This document shows positions 46,801 through 59,900 of a stretch of DNA of 64,000 bases, in pieces (position 1 is the first letter of the stretch; each line of letters starts with the position of its first letter). The stretch is from Proteles cristata cristata (Eukaryota > Chordata > Mammalia > Carnivora > Hyaenidae), in assembly GCA_017311185.1 (NCBI GenBank), contig JAESUZ010000132.1, forward strand, positions 744,001-808,000. Reading direction: 5' to 3'. The notes below the pieces were generated by a model. That model did not search any database. It was not told where the DNA came from and was given only the letters and a program-made list of their open reading frames with translations. The position numbers and the translations under genes were made by a program.

Positions 46801-49800
46801 AGATCATTGATTATAGATCACCATAACAAATATAGTAATAATGAAAAAGTTTGAAATATGCAGGAATTATCAAAATGTGACACAGACGCAAAGTGAGCAA
46901 ATGGGTGTTGGAAAAATAGTGTTGATAGACTTGCTCGATGCAAGGTTGCCACAAACCTTCAATTTGTAAAAAAACACAACGTCTGCAAAAGAGCTATAAG
47001 GTGAAGCACAATAAAACAAGGTATGCCTGTATCTAGTTTCTCCTTCATTTTAGGAGAGGGGTGGGTTTAAGAATCTCAAATCTGAGTGCCTGGGTGGCTC
47101 AGTCGGCTGAGTCCAACTTAGGCTCAGGTCATGATCTTGCAGTTAGTGAGTTCGAGTCCCGTGTTGGGCTCCCTGCTGTCAGCACAAAGCCCACTTCAGA
47201 TCCTCTGTCCTCTTCTCTCTGTGCCCCTCCTCTGCTCTCCTCTTAAAATAAGCATAAAAAATACTTAAAAATTAATTAAAAATAAAAGCTCTAGAATAGA
47301 TGTTGAATTTTAAGTCTCTTTGACACCTATAAGATGACATGCATTTCATATATTTTAATAGATTTCATATATATTAGTATGATAAGTTATATTAATAGAT
47401 TTCTCAATTAACAAATCATCATTCTATTTCTGATAAACTCCATTTGGTCACAGTATATTTACTGTTCTTTCAATGTGCTGCTAGATTGTTTCCTGATCTA
47501 TTTAAAACTTTTTCCATCAATATTCATAAGCGGAGAATATTAGCATCTATGGTTGTATGTAATCATTGTCAGGTTATCAGTGCCAAAATACTTGTTGCAT
47601 AAAAATAATTGGCCCCTTTCTTTCTCTGTGCACTGTAATAATTAAATAATGGAATTACAAACTCTTCAAAGGTTTGATGACATTCTATCAATATGAGTCT
47701 ACTGTTTTCATGGAACTCCATCTCTAAGAATTTTAGGTGTTTTTTTCCCTACTTAGATTCTCTTTCTTCTCTGTAATCAGTTATACTAAATTATATTTTC
47801 TAAAATTAATATATGCCCTCTAAGTTTTTAATTTCTTTTGCACTTAGCTGGGCCAAGAACCCTCGTATAATCCTATTAATTTTTCTTCATCTAGATACTT
47901 TCACTTGCTCCTTCCCTGCTCTTTGAAATAGGTTAGCTAATGGGCTCACCTAATTGACAGCTGATTTTTGCTCAAACAACTCCTAGATTTTATTAGTTCT
48001 ACTATTTCTGTTTTCTAAATTATTCCCATTTATCTTCTGCTTTCTTTCAGTTTATTTGTTCTTTTTTCCAACTTCTTGAATTGAATGTGTAATTTACACA
48101 TTTTTATCTTTTCTTCTCTATTAATGTAATTCTGTGATACTAAATATTCTACAGAATTCTATGAACTTTTCATTGAGCACTGTGTTAGCCATAGTCCACA
48201 AATACGGCACTTCTGTTATTTTCTAGATATTCTGCATTTATCCTTAAATTTCACCTTTGACTCAAAAGTGGCCTGAAAATTTCTAAATATCCAGATGAAG
48301 AAGTTTTCTGTTTTTAATTTCTATTTTTACTGAATGTATGATCAGAGGAAGGCTGTACAATTTCTACTGCTTGAGATTTACTGAGGTTTTTATGGTGGTC
48401 TTTTTTTTTTTTTTTAAACGTTTATTCATTTTTGAGAGACAGAGCGTGAGTGAGGGAGGGACAGAGAGAGAGGGAGACACAGAATCTGAAGCAGACTCCA
48501 GGCTTTGAGCTCTCAGCACAGAGCCCAATGTGGAGCTCGAACTCACAAGCTGTGAGATCATGATCTGAGCCGAAGTTGGACGCTTAACCGACTGAACCAC
48601 CCAGGCACCCCAATGGTGGTCTAATTCTTAAGAATTTCCCATGACTACTTAAAAAGATGTCTTTGCTCTACTTTCAATATTCAGAATTTGAGATGTACCC
48701 ATCAGATTTACCATAATCTATGTGCTGAAGACTTCCATATTCTTATCTTTTATCTAATTGATCTGTTGTGGGCTGAGAAAGGTGAATTAAAACCTTTTAC
48801 CATTAGTTATTTTCTGACTATTGTTCCTTGCTAAAGCCTGCAGTTTCACTTTGTGATGGTTGATGTAATGTTAATCGGAGCATAAATACTCATAACATTA
48901 ACATCTTCATTTTGAGTCACATCTTTTACTATTACAATATACCAGAAAAATCTCAGTGACCAGCAGGTTACTAAAAATGGTTTCCCTCAACACCAGGCTC
49001 TGTCCATGCAGCACGGGGTACAAACAGCAGTGTTCTGGCAGTCGCACAAGCCTCGAGACCTCTCCATGCCCCACTAGGCATGTGAGAACATGGGCCACAG
49101 CTGCCTCTACCTGAGCCGCAGTGTCCCTGACCCACTGCTAGCAGCCAAACAAGTACGTTCTTCTGCAAGTACTTGGGAAGAGGATAAACTATCCAGACAC
49201 GTGGAGAGGCCAGTGAAGAAGCTGGATTCAGAATGTCCCTGGTTAGAAAACTGATCAGACAGCCTTTGATCTGTGGCCATCTGGTCAGTTTGTAAATAGT
49301 GGTTACAAAAATAATTAGCAATTGTTTTTTCCTTTTAATGCACTTTATTGGGCACGTGGTTTGTTATTTGTAAAAAGACCTGAAGGTCCCGAGTTCAATG
49401 GAAATGGGCAAGTGTTCACAAGAAAAAAAAACATAGTAACCCCTTTCAGTGTCTTTAAGGCCATACTGGAAAGAATAAATCCTTAGTAACTGAAAATGTT
49501 TACAAGCAGAGGACTTGAAATTTAGATTCCCTCTTGATGAATTATTCCTCCACAAAGGGAACTGGAGACAGTGAGAATGCCATGTTCCTATTACACACCT
49601 TGGGCACTGCAGAATTCTCCAGGGCAATGCAGCGTCAGCCTACGTGAAGGTTAGACCACCGCTGCCTAGCACTGCAGCTCCTTCTGCAGCTCAAATGCTG
49701 CCCATTGAAATCAGTGTCACCGTCAAGTTGGTAAGTTTTGATGTGCACTAGTGGGCTGCATGACTCTAGTATTAGACTGGAAGTATTATTTGTTAGCACA

Positions 49801-52800
49801 TCTAAACACATCTTCTAGAAAAAAAGATCATATGTTATAGTCTCCTTATTGCACTTAAGCCTTTCTAGTCATGGTCTAAAAATGGTGGTAGATTTTTAGA
49901 TTTGGAGTCTTTAAAAGACATTCATCAGATAAACATTTTTCCAAACAAGACATACAGATGGCCAACAAAAACATGAAAAGGTGCTCAATATCACTCATCA
50001 TCAGAGAAGCACAAATCAAAACCACAATGAGATATCACCTCACACCAGTCAGAACGGCTAGTATCAAAAAAGACCAGGAATAACAAGTGTTGGCGAGGAT
50101 GTGTAGAAAAAGAAACTCTTGTGCACTGTTGGTGGGAATGTAAATTGGTGTTATCACTATGGAAAACAGTATGAAGCTTCCTCAGAAAATAAAAATAGAA
50201 CTACCACACAAGCTAGTAACTCCATTTCCGGGTATTTAGCCAAAGAATATAAAAACACTAATTCAAAAAGATATGTGCACTATGTTCACATTATTTACAG
50301 TAGCTAAGATATGGAAGCAACCTAAGTGTCCATTACTAGATAAATGGATAAGGAACACATGGTGTGTATACACACACACACACACACACACACAGAATAT
50401 TATCAGCCGTAAAAAAAAAGAGTGAAATCTTGCCATTTACGACTATATGGGTGGACTTAGAGGGCATTTTGAGTGAAATAACTCAGACGGTGAAAGACAA
50501 ATACCATATGAATTCACTTATACATACAATCTAAAAAACAAAACAAACAAGAACAAAATAGAAATAGACTCATAAATACAGAGAACAAAGTAGTGCTTGC
50601 CAAAGGGGGGATTGCCAGAGGAGGCAATATAGGTGAAGGGGATTAAGAGCTAAAAACTCCCAGTTATAAAATAAATCATAAGGATGAAAAGTACATGTAA
50701 GGGAACAGACTTAGTATTACAATAACATTGTATGGTAACAGATGATGAACACAAATATCACAGTGAATGGGTGTATTTACCCAAATTTAACCTCAATTTT
50801 TAAAATACTGCTATTATTTTGCACTAGATATTAGTGAACTGGGTATTTTCCCCCTACATAATGATTCTGCTTACAAAGTGATTGTCAGCATATATTATAA
50901 AGGTTCTTGGTTTAATTTTGTTATTAAACTGAAATGCTTGGGACACCTGGGTGGCTTAGTCGGTTAAGCATCTGGCTCTTGGCTTCAGCTCAGGTCATGA
51001 TCTCACAGCTCATGAGTTCGAGCCCCAGGTCAGGCTCTGTGCTGACAGTGTGGAGCCTGCTTGGGATTCTCTCTTTCCCTCTCTCTGCCCTTCTCTTGCT
51101 CATGCTGTCTCTGTCTCTGTCAAAATAAACAAACTTTAAAAAACAAAAAAGAAATAAAAATTCTTTAAAAAAAATGCTTGTTTTAGGTTTCAAGTACAGG
51201 ACTATTTTGTTTTTAATTTTATTTGCTTATTTATCTAATCTCTATACCCGATATGGGGCTCGAACTCACAACCCCGAGATCAGGAGTCACATGCTCCGTG
51301 AACTGAGCCAGCTGGATGCCCCTGTTTCATTTTGGTTTTTAATAATCTATTCTTAACTTAAATTTGTGGGATCCTACTACTGTTTAACTTTAGATTTTTG
51401 TAATTATAAAACACTGAGCCACTGCCTCCCTGTGGAGCCCACTCAATATAAGCAGTCATCTCAGTTCCCGGCATGTCCTAGCTGCTTAATGCACGAGGGC
51501 CATCAGTATGATTATCGCTATTACTAGTTATATAATTGATTTAGATTTGCAATTTAAATAAAACTGAGCCACTGAAATGTTCAATACTCTGTGCAAAATG
51601 CCAATTCAAATTAAATTCCTACAAGAAAAAATAAATTCATTGCTTATCACCAGTCCTTCTATAGTTTTTCCAGTCATTGCTGTCGTCTTAGGTAATTACA
51701 GCAGTTTGGTCAAAAAAGGCTTTTGGTTGAGTATGAGTTTCTTGGGCCATTCCTTCTTTCCTTGAAGCCTTGTTCTCCTGTCTTCTAGAGTTGAATGATA
51801 ATGTTAAGAAGCCTGAAGCCAACCTGGTTATTTCTACCTTTAAGAGTAGCCCAATCTTAAAAAAAAAAAAAAGAGTAGCCCAATCTTTTTGGTTCAACTG
51901 CCCAAAGGATTCTTTTATTTCTGGCTTCCAGTAACTTTACAAGGATGTCTTGTTGTTGATTCTCCTATGTTATTTTTTACTGAAACATGGTGCATCCTCT
52001 CAATTTGAAGATTCACATCTTTTAATTTGGGGAAAATCTTCCTTGAATTGAATCATACCTTTATACATTTCTTGTGTGCCATTATATTGGTTTTCTTCTT
52101 TGTGAACTCCAATTATATGTTGAGAATCGCCTTGCCTTTCACTACTGTCATTTTTCTCTAGTCTCTTATCTTTTTACTTCCTTTTCCTTTTGCTTTTTCT
52201 TTCATGGCCTGTCTCTTGTTTTCAGCAGTAGCTCTTCCTATTCCTTCTTATGCTATACCCAATTTTGTCTTCATTTTATGTGACTTTAAATTTTTTATTC
52301 CACTTCTTTCCTGAGTTCTGCAGCTTCTGTTTCATCTTCAGATGTCTTGCCATTTGCATGAACTTATGTTATAAACGCACTTTTTTTGTATTATTATTTT
52401 TATAAAAGCGATTGATTCACTTTTTCATTCATGGGAAAATACTCATAATTTTTCATATGCTTCATGGCAACAATTTTTATCTTTGAGGTAGGCATTCTTT
52501 ACCTGCTTTTTATTTTTCCAGTTCCTTCTGCTTTTCTTTCTTGCAGTATTCTAGCACAGATCTCATGCTGGCTCCTTTTAGGCAGCACAGCTTTGAATTA
52601 GGGGAGGTTTTTCTGTACCAGCTAGCTGTACAGTTTCTCTAAGGGAAGAAGTGGGTATACACTCCAAGTAACCAGAATATTGCTGATGACACAGGACCAT
52701 ATATGAGTCCTTTTAAACTTTATTTCTTTCCATTCAAAAGCGATAGGCAGCTCTATAAGTATCTCATCCTCGCTCTGCCACTCAAACGGACTACTTAATG

Positions 52801-55800
52801 CAAATAGGGCTTGATTCCTTGACCAGGCTGTTCTCCAGTGCCTCTTAAGACCAAAACAGGTTCAGAAAATCTCCTATGACAACCTGGGCATCTTATTCTT
52901 GGTGGAAACAAGGGATTTTAGTTTTGTGCCTTCAGGTACACTCTTCACCTTGGAGAAATGCACTGTGCTGGTTCCTTGTGAGATGCACACAGTCCCAAGA
53001 TATGTCCCTCCATACCTCCTCCGGCACCCCTGCACAATCTCCGGTGCTTCCTGCAGTTATTTCTCCTGTGCTGTGATCCACGGTTTCAAATACCTTCAGA
53101 ACTCCTTTCTCAAGGATGGACTTTGCATCGCTTTTTTCCATTCTCCTTCTTGCTTTGGAATGGTTTCAGAGACAAGAAGAGGCAAATGTCAAGTATACTC
53201 TGCCATGCTTGATCTGGAAATTCTCAGTAGGAGTAACTTCTTTATTACAAGCAGGCCTACTGTCACCTTAGGACTTTGAAAGCCCTATCGTGTGTGCCTT
53301 CCCTCCTATATGCTGTACACATGCTAGTTATTAACAATTTAAGCCTAAAAAGGTTACATGGCTCATTCAAGGTCTCATATATTATTGCAACTCAAGTCTC
53401 TTGATTCTTGGCCTATGTTCCCACTGTGCTGCACATCCAGACATGCCTATGGCCACAGAACTCCAACGGTGCTTCCTTCTAAGCATGTTTATCACCACAA
53501 GCTTACCTCTAACAATTATACTTACACAAAGACTAAGAAACCACATTACAAATATCAGGGATGAAGAGGAAAAGAAGACCAAGAAAACAAGCTTAGTTCC
53601 CACATTACCTGGCTTACTGTCTGTCACTCCTTCCATAAGAACCAGTCCCACTGGTCGTTGACAGGCGATGTCACAGAAACGGAATCGCAGCAGGAAGTCT
53701 CGGCTATACCTTAGTCTCTCTGCAAACCAGGAAAAGCCATACAGTGAGAGAAAGGAAGTGAAGTCACATGCTGAAACCTCCTTAATACCAAGAAGCTTCC
53801 AGTGCAGGGACAGAGGGGAAGACTGGCTCTGAAGACAAGTTTAATTTCCAACAGATAGGATTTAAAGTTGTCCATTTCATTGGGAGATGATGAGGACAGT
53901 GAGAAAAACAAAGGAACTTACTAACAGAATTGAAGGAATTACATTTTCTCTTATCACTGAAATACTAGCTTTCTTCCAAAATGGGCACAGAGGCACAGCC
54001 AGTCAAGAATGTGGTCTCTAGAGGCGCCTGGGTGGCTTAGTCGGTTAAGCGTCCGACTTTCGCTTAGGTCATGATCTCGTGGTTCGTGGGTTCGAGCCCC
54101 GCGTCGGGCTCCGTGCTGACTGCCAGCTCAGAGCCTGGAGCCTGTTTCAGTCTGTGACTCCCTCTCTCTCTGACCCTCCCCTGCTCACGCTGTCTCTCTC
54201 TTTCTCTCCTAGAAATAAATAAAACATTAAAAAAAAAAAAAAAGAATGTGGTCTCTAGGAGCGCCTGGGTGGCTTAGCTGGTTAAGCCTCCAACTTTTAT
54301 CTCAGCTCAGGTCATGATCTCATGGTTTGTGGGTTCAAGCCCTACATCAGGCTCTGCACTGACAGTGCAGAACCTGCTTGGGATTCCGTCTCTCTCTCTC
54401 TGCCCCTCCCTTGCTTGCTGTTTTTCTGTCTCTCTCAAAATAAATAAGCTAAAAAAAAAAATACAGTACATGCTCACCTGATCTCTTGGGATGACAGGAA
54501 GTGATATACTGACAGCAATCAGTAATACCTAGGGAGCTGGGCCATAATGGGGCTTGTAGCTTTCTCTGGTAAAGCTGATGGGAGAAGTCTTCCTGTCCGG
54601 ATACCTATAAGGAAAGAGCAGGTGAGAATGAGGACACCAAGATGGAAAAAGAAAATAGCTCCTGATTTAGGACATGCAGACAACACACACACACACACAA
54701 TCACACACTATATACATAATATAAGCAAAACATATAAGTCTCCGGGGAAGGTTAAAAATAAGGAGCTAATTGGGGCGCCTGGGTGGCTTAGTCGGTTAAG
54801 CGTCCAACTTTCGCTTAGGTCATGATCTCGCGGTTTGTGGGTTCGAGCCCCGCGTCGGGTTCTGTGCTGACTGCCAGCTCAGAGCCTGGAGCCTGTTTCA
54901 GTCTGTGACTCCCTCTCTCTCTGACCCTCCCCTGCTCACGCTGTCTCTCTCTCTCTCCTAGAAATAAATAAAAACATTAAAAATTTTTTTGAAAAAAATT
55001 AAAACCTTATTTATTTACTTACTTACTTATTGAGAGAGTGAGAGAGAGAGAAAGAGCGTGCCTGTGCACAAGCAGGGGAGGGGCAGAGAGAGAAAGACGG
55101 GGTTGGCGGGGGAGAGAGAGAGAATCCCATGCAGGCTCTGTGTTACTGGCGCAGAGCCCAGTATGGGGCTTGATCCCACAAACCATGAGATGATGGCCCA
55201 AGTTGAAATCAAGAGTCAGACGTTTAACCGACTGAGTCACCCAGGTGCCCCTTTTTATTTGTTTGTTTGTTTGTTTGTTTTGAGAGAGAGAGAGTAAACC
55301 CTTTTTTTTTTTTTAATGTTTTATTTATTTCTAGGAGAGAGAGAGAGACAGTGTGAGCAGGGGAGGGTCAGAGAGAGAGGGAGTCACAGACTGAAACAGG
55401 CTCCAGGCTCTGAGCTGGCAGTCAGCACAGAGCCCGACGCGGGCTCGAACCCACGAACCGCGAGATCATGACCTAAGCGAAAGTCGGACGCTTAACCGAC
55501 TAAGCCACCCAGGTGCCCCCCCTTTTTGCTTTTTTAACCAGAAATAATGAATTGTCCATGAGGCAGAAATAAGGGGTAAGAGAATGAGGTATGTGAGTCA
55601 AAGAGAATAGAACGGTATGAACATATATAGGCTCCTAAATTTCACCTCAGAAAAATCTACCCGAGTCTCCACAGGGAATATCAACTTTCAGGGGCTTTAA
55701 TCTGCAGTGGGAAAATGTTTATCCTGATCTTTGAGTCTTCTGGATCAAGGTCTAGTATCTTAAGCCTACATCATGAGGAAACCACAGGGTCAAAGCAAAT

Positions 55801-56899
55801 GGGAAATGCACCAAAGCACTTTACCGTATCTATGTCACTATCCTCGGTCAAAACCAATGAGCAGCCTGGGAACGTACAGAACGCAGTAGGGAAACATTCG
55901 GCAACATCAGTCATCTGCATATCTCCAACGTGTGTAGCAAAATCCCCTTTATTTCATTTAACAACAACAAATATTTGAATGCCAAGCTATGTGCAAGACA
56001 CTAGCTAAGTGCTGGGGAGAGAGCAGTGATAGATACGATCTCTCTGGCCTTGAAGGACACACATTTTCAATATACCACCGCAAGTAAAACAGACCTGGAA
56101 TTAAATGGTCCCTTTTTACCTGTGTGACTTTGGGCAAGTTAGTTAAGTCCCTTGGGTTCAATATCTTCTACTATAAAGTGGAATAATAATACATACAATT
56201 AAGGATCTTAATAATAACAACTGACTGTTAACTGCTTCCTTTGAAGCAGAAACTAGAAAATAACTTTACTGTACGTTATTGTATTTCCATCCACCAAACA
56301 ACAACAAAAACCCCTCTGAAGTAGCTCCCATTGTTTCCCTAGCATATAGATGAGGTACATAGGGCTTAAGGAAGTTAAGTAACTTGCACAAGATAGCAGA
56401 GCAGGGATAGGAATTCAGGACTGTCTGGCTTGAAAACGAGTGCTCTCAATCACTATGCGTAATGGTGCCGGTCACATGGTAGGCACTTAAATTATTCTTC
56501 CCATTCTCTTGAGCTCCTTGATCATGATGGCTTTCCAGCAGAAGGCCTTTCTCTGCACACATGAGAACCAGGACATTGCTGGCACTTGAGTAACCTCATT
56601 AAAATAAAAGTCCAAAGTGCTTAATACTAATTCAGCCACTTTTGTGTCCTTTCTCCACTGTGCCCTGCCAAAAGTTAGGCAGTAAGTTGGACACCAGGGA
56701 CAAAACAGAGGAACAGGGAGATTAAGTGACATATAAAGAAATCAGCACAAGCTGAAGGTCTATCAGTAAGGCTTAACACACACGATGAAACTGTAAGATA
56801 TCTATGCTGCCAACATTCAGCAGTCAAAAGGAATGAGATGGATCCATAAATACACTGCTGAGTGAAAAAAAAACAAGCTACAAAATGAAACTTACAGTG

Positions 56900-56945
<46 letters not shown>

Positions 56946-59900
56946 ATCCAATATCAGCTGTTAGATCCAATAACAGCTGTTAGAAGCAATCACAGCATAG
57001 TACTGGGGGGCAAGAGCTCTAGGGCTTGCTGATCCTGGTTACAGATGCTGGCTCCACCATTACCTTACCTGCATGGCCTAGAGCCAGCAAAAGGTCTAAC
57101 TTCTCTACGCCTTAGTTTCCTCACTTAAAAAATGGAAGCGATGACAGAAATTGTGAAAGTTGAGTGAGTTAATACACGTAAGTGCTTCAAATAGCACCTG
57201 GAACCCACTATGTACCTAATAAATGTAAATTATAATTATAATATCACAGGAACATAGATAACACTGTAAACACATACAGAACATTCTGGAAGACAACCAC
57301 CAAACTTCAAACAGTTACTACTTCACTCTAAGGGGAAAGGTAAGGAATGTAGGTAATAAATGGGGTGTTTGGTCTTATTTTATGTTTGAATTCTTGCAAG
57401 GATGTACTTGGTGCATCACTTATAAACTACAAATCAATGGTAAAAACTGAAAGGATTCCAAGATGCTAAAAGCACCCACGAATCTCTAACTTCCAGGCTT
57501 CGGTACAAAAACTATCAACAGAACAAGAAAAAGCAGGAGGGAGCCAGAACAGGTGTAACTGAGGTCCCTGCCACAGAAGCAGCACTAGTTGACAACACCT
57601 CAATCTCTCCCTTGGCATGCTCCCACGCCTGATGTGGCTTCCCCCATTTCACCTTCCAGGCTGGCATCCCATGGTACTGGAGCTCTCCATTCCTGATGAA
57701 GTTGTAGAGAGGTGAATCAGGAACAGAATTCAGGTCCCCACACAAGATGATGGGGCAATGGCTGCCATCTGATAACCTGGCCACTTTGTCCACTTCAGCC
57801 AAGAGAATGGCCATCTGGGCCAGCTTGACATCTCCCCGGCGTGGGTTGTACAGGACATGGGTATTTGCCACACAGAGAGGGGCCACCGAGACTTGCCCCA
57901 GGCCTTCTGGGACTAGTGGCTGCAACAGCAGCACTAAGCCCACATTGTCTCGATTGAGGAGCTCCAAGCCAGGCCGGAAGTACTCCACAGGGCTGGCACA
58001 GAGCAGACGGAATCTCGTGGGCTTGTAGCAGACAGCACAGCCATCTGTCTTACACCCGGTCCTCCTCTTGTAGAAACAGGTAAAACCTGCAAGGAACACC
58101 CGGCCAAAGAGAGAGGTCAGAGCCCTGGAAGCCTGAATCCCTCCAACTAGTGGCAGTCGCCCAGGCGTGTCTGCCTGAGGCACTGCTCCTGCCGCTCCGA
58201 AAGGGGAGTTCCTATCCTTGCCAACTCCTTGGTTCTGCAGAGGTTCCCTTATAGGTGTAACCAGATGACTGAGTGGCTAAAGAGAAGTGGGACAGAAGGA
58301 TATGAAGAAATATAACTTGACAGGAAAAGCATGGATTCTAGAGTCAAACTAGAGTCCCAGCTGCACAACCTACTACCTTTGAAATGTGGTGACCTTAAGC
58401 AAGTCACACAAATTTACGGAGCCTAAGTTTCCTCACTGTAAAACAGGGATAACAATACTCAACCTCACAGGGTTGGTTAGTTCAAGGATTATAAGCAATT
58501 CATGTCAATTAATTAATTCAAGGCAATTAATGTCAGAATTAATGTCAGCTTTAAAACTACAGAACTCTCACCCATACAAAGGGGGAACTAGTGCACAGGT
58601 GAGAATGAGGATTTACTGAAGCGAAGGAAAAATCTGGTGCCTTCAGTAGAGAGCAGACAGAGCCATAGGAAGCCAGACTGAAGAACATGCCAGGAAACTG
58701 CATTACCCATCATTCGCAGAGAAGGCTCCAGCTGCTCCCAATAATGATCTTCCTGGACCTCCTGGAGACACAGGATCTGGGAAAGTGACAAGGAAACCAA
58801 TCACTCCAGAGTACCAAGCATGCTGGAGAGTGACTACCACCCCAGAAGCAGAGACTGAGGATAGGTGGGAAGCTGCTGCTGGTCTCAGGCAAGGTCACAC
58901 TGAAACTTCCCACAGGGCCAACTCTTCCCAGAGAGCCACCCACAGCAAGGAAAGGTGTGGACTTCAGCTGAGTAGACCAGAAGCATGTGCTGGATTTTCC
59001 TGCTCCCTGAATCCCTCGAGTCTCCTTCCCTGCATAAAGGTGTTGGAAAGTGTGTACCCACGGAGCCTTCTCAACACCTGTCCAAAACTCATTTATTCCA
59101 GGAGAGAAGGCTCCAGCCCTAGGCAGAACTCCGATCCTATGCGTATATAAGCTGTAAACTCATTTTAAAAAACTATTTGGGAAACAGCCCAGGTTCAGAA
59201 CAAACACAAGATGGCGCTTTCTTCCCTCTTCACTCACATCGGGGTCCCAGTGCTGGAATTCCTGCATGAGATTCGCAAAGCGATAGTTCCAATTGAGGAT
59301 GTCCGGGTGGCAATGCAGGTAGAGCTCTGAGCTCTGCTGCATCAGGTCCTGGGCCAGGATGTTATAGGACATTAGAGTGAACTGGAACTGAGGGCCATCC
59401 CCCGCCTCCAGGCCCTGAGCATCTGGCTGAGTAGAGAAATCCTCCCATTCTCGCCATAAGATTTCTGCAAAGGGGTTGGGGAGGAGAGGTCCACAAGAAG
59501 TACATGTTAATCCCAGGCCCCGCCCTCCCCACTCCTGACCCAGAGACACTGTGTCTGCAGTTCCTTTTTTCATCTTTCCTGTCACTCATCCCTCTCTCTG
59601 GCTATTTGAGCAGTACTCTACGGACATTTCCAGACTAGACAGCAAGCTGCACTGGGCCAGAGACAAGCTTGGCCTGTTCAGCCTGGATCCCCAGTACCTA
59701 GCAAAGTACCTGACACCTAGTACATGTTCAATAAATAAAGGCTGACAATTTCTCACTTTTGATAAATCCATGGGTCTCTCTGTGGAGAATCCCTCAGATC
59801 AATATGCTTAATAGTCACTGAGGTTAAAGAATTTCTAGAGTAATCTCAGCCTTGGGCATTTTCTAACCTTTATACTTGAAAATGTCTATAGGAAAAAAAA

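Larger units (their letters stand above)
44230..47029 (-). mobile_element. Near-complete Tigger1-type DNA transposon
   Basis: Left end CAGGGCATGCCTCAAAGATATGG.. then 'gttcggttccagaccacc' and 'gcaataaagtgactg'; right end ...ATAAAACAAGGTATGCCTG. The ends are inverted repeats and a TA flanks each side (44228-44229, 47030-47031). Length without its two SINEs is about 2.3-2.4 kb, near the full Tigger1 size. It lies in ANGEL1 intron 7, transposase on the same strand as ANGEL1. Confidence 0.88.
39320..53608 (-). other. ANGEL1: ANGEL1 intron 7 (14.3 kb, repeat-rich)
   Basis: It contains a MaLR-type LTR, nested L1 pieces, a Tigger DNA transposon with two SINEs inside, an antisense L1 carrying a SINE, an L1 3' stretch near 50 kb, and further SINEs. 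AT-rich DNA at 51.4-53.3 kb is probably old repeat that I could not assign. Confidence 0.85.
53720..54477 (-). other. ANGEL1: ANGEL1 intron 6
   Basis: 0.76 kb. More than half is two plus-oriented SINEs in a row (54022-54241, 54259-54461), antisense to ANGEL1. Confidence 0.85.
54605..57652 (-). other. ANGEL1: ANGEL1 intron 5
   Basis: 3.05 kb. It has three SINE units packed at 54772-55518, L2 and MIR fragments at 55.95-57.24 kb and a CA microsatellite at 56903-56942. Confidence 0.85.

Noticed and set aside
9468..55518. tRNA-Lys genes suggested by A and B box motifs
   Set aside because: All such motifs lie in SINE heads followed by GA- or CT-rich bodies and A-tails; none folds as a free tRNA.
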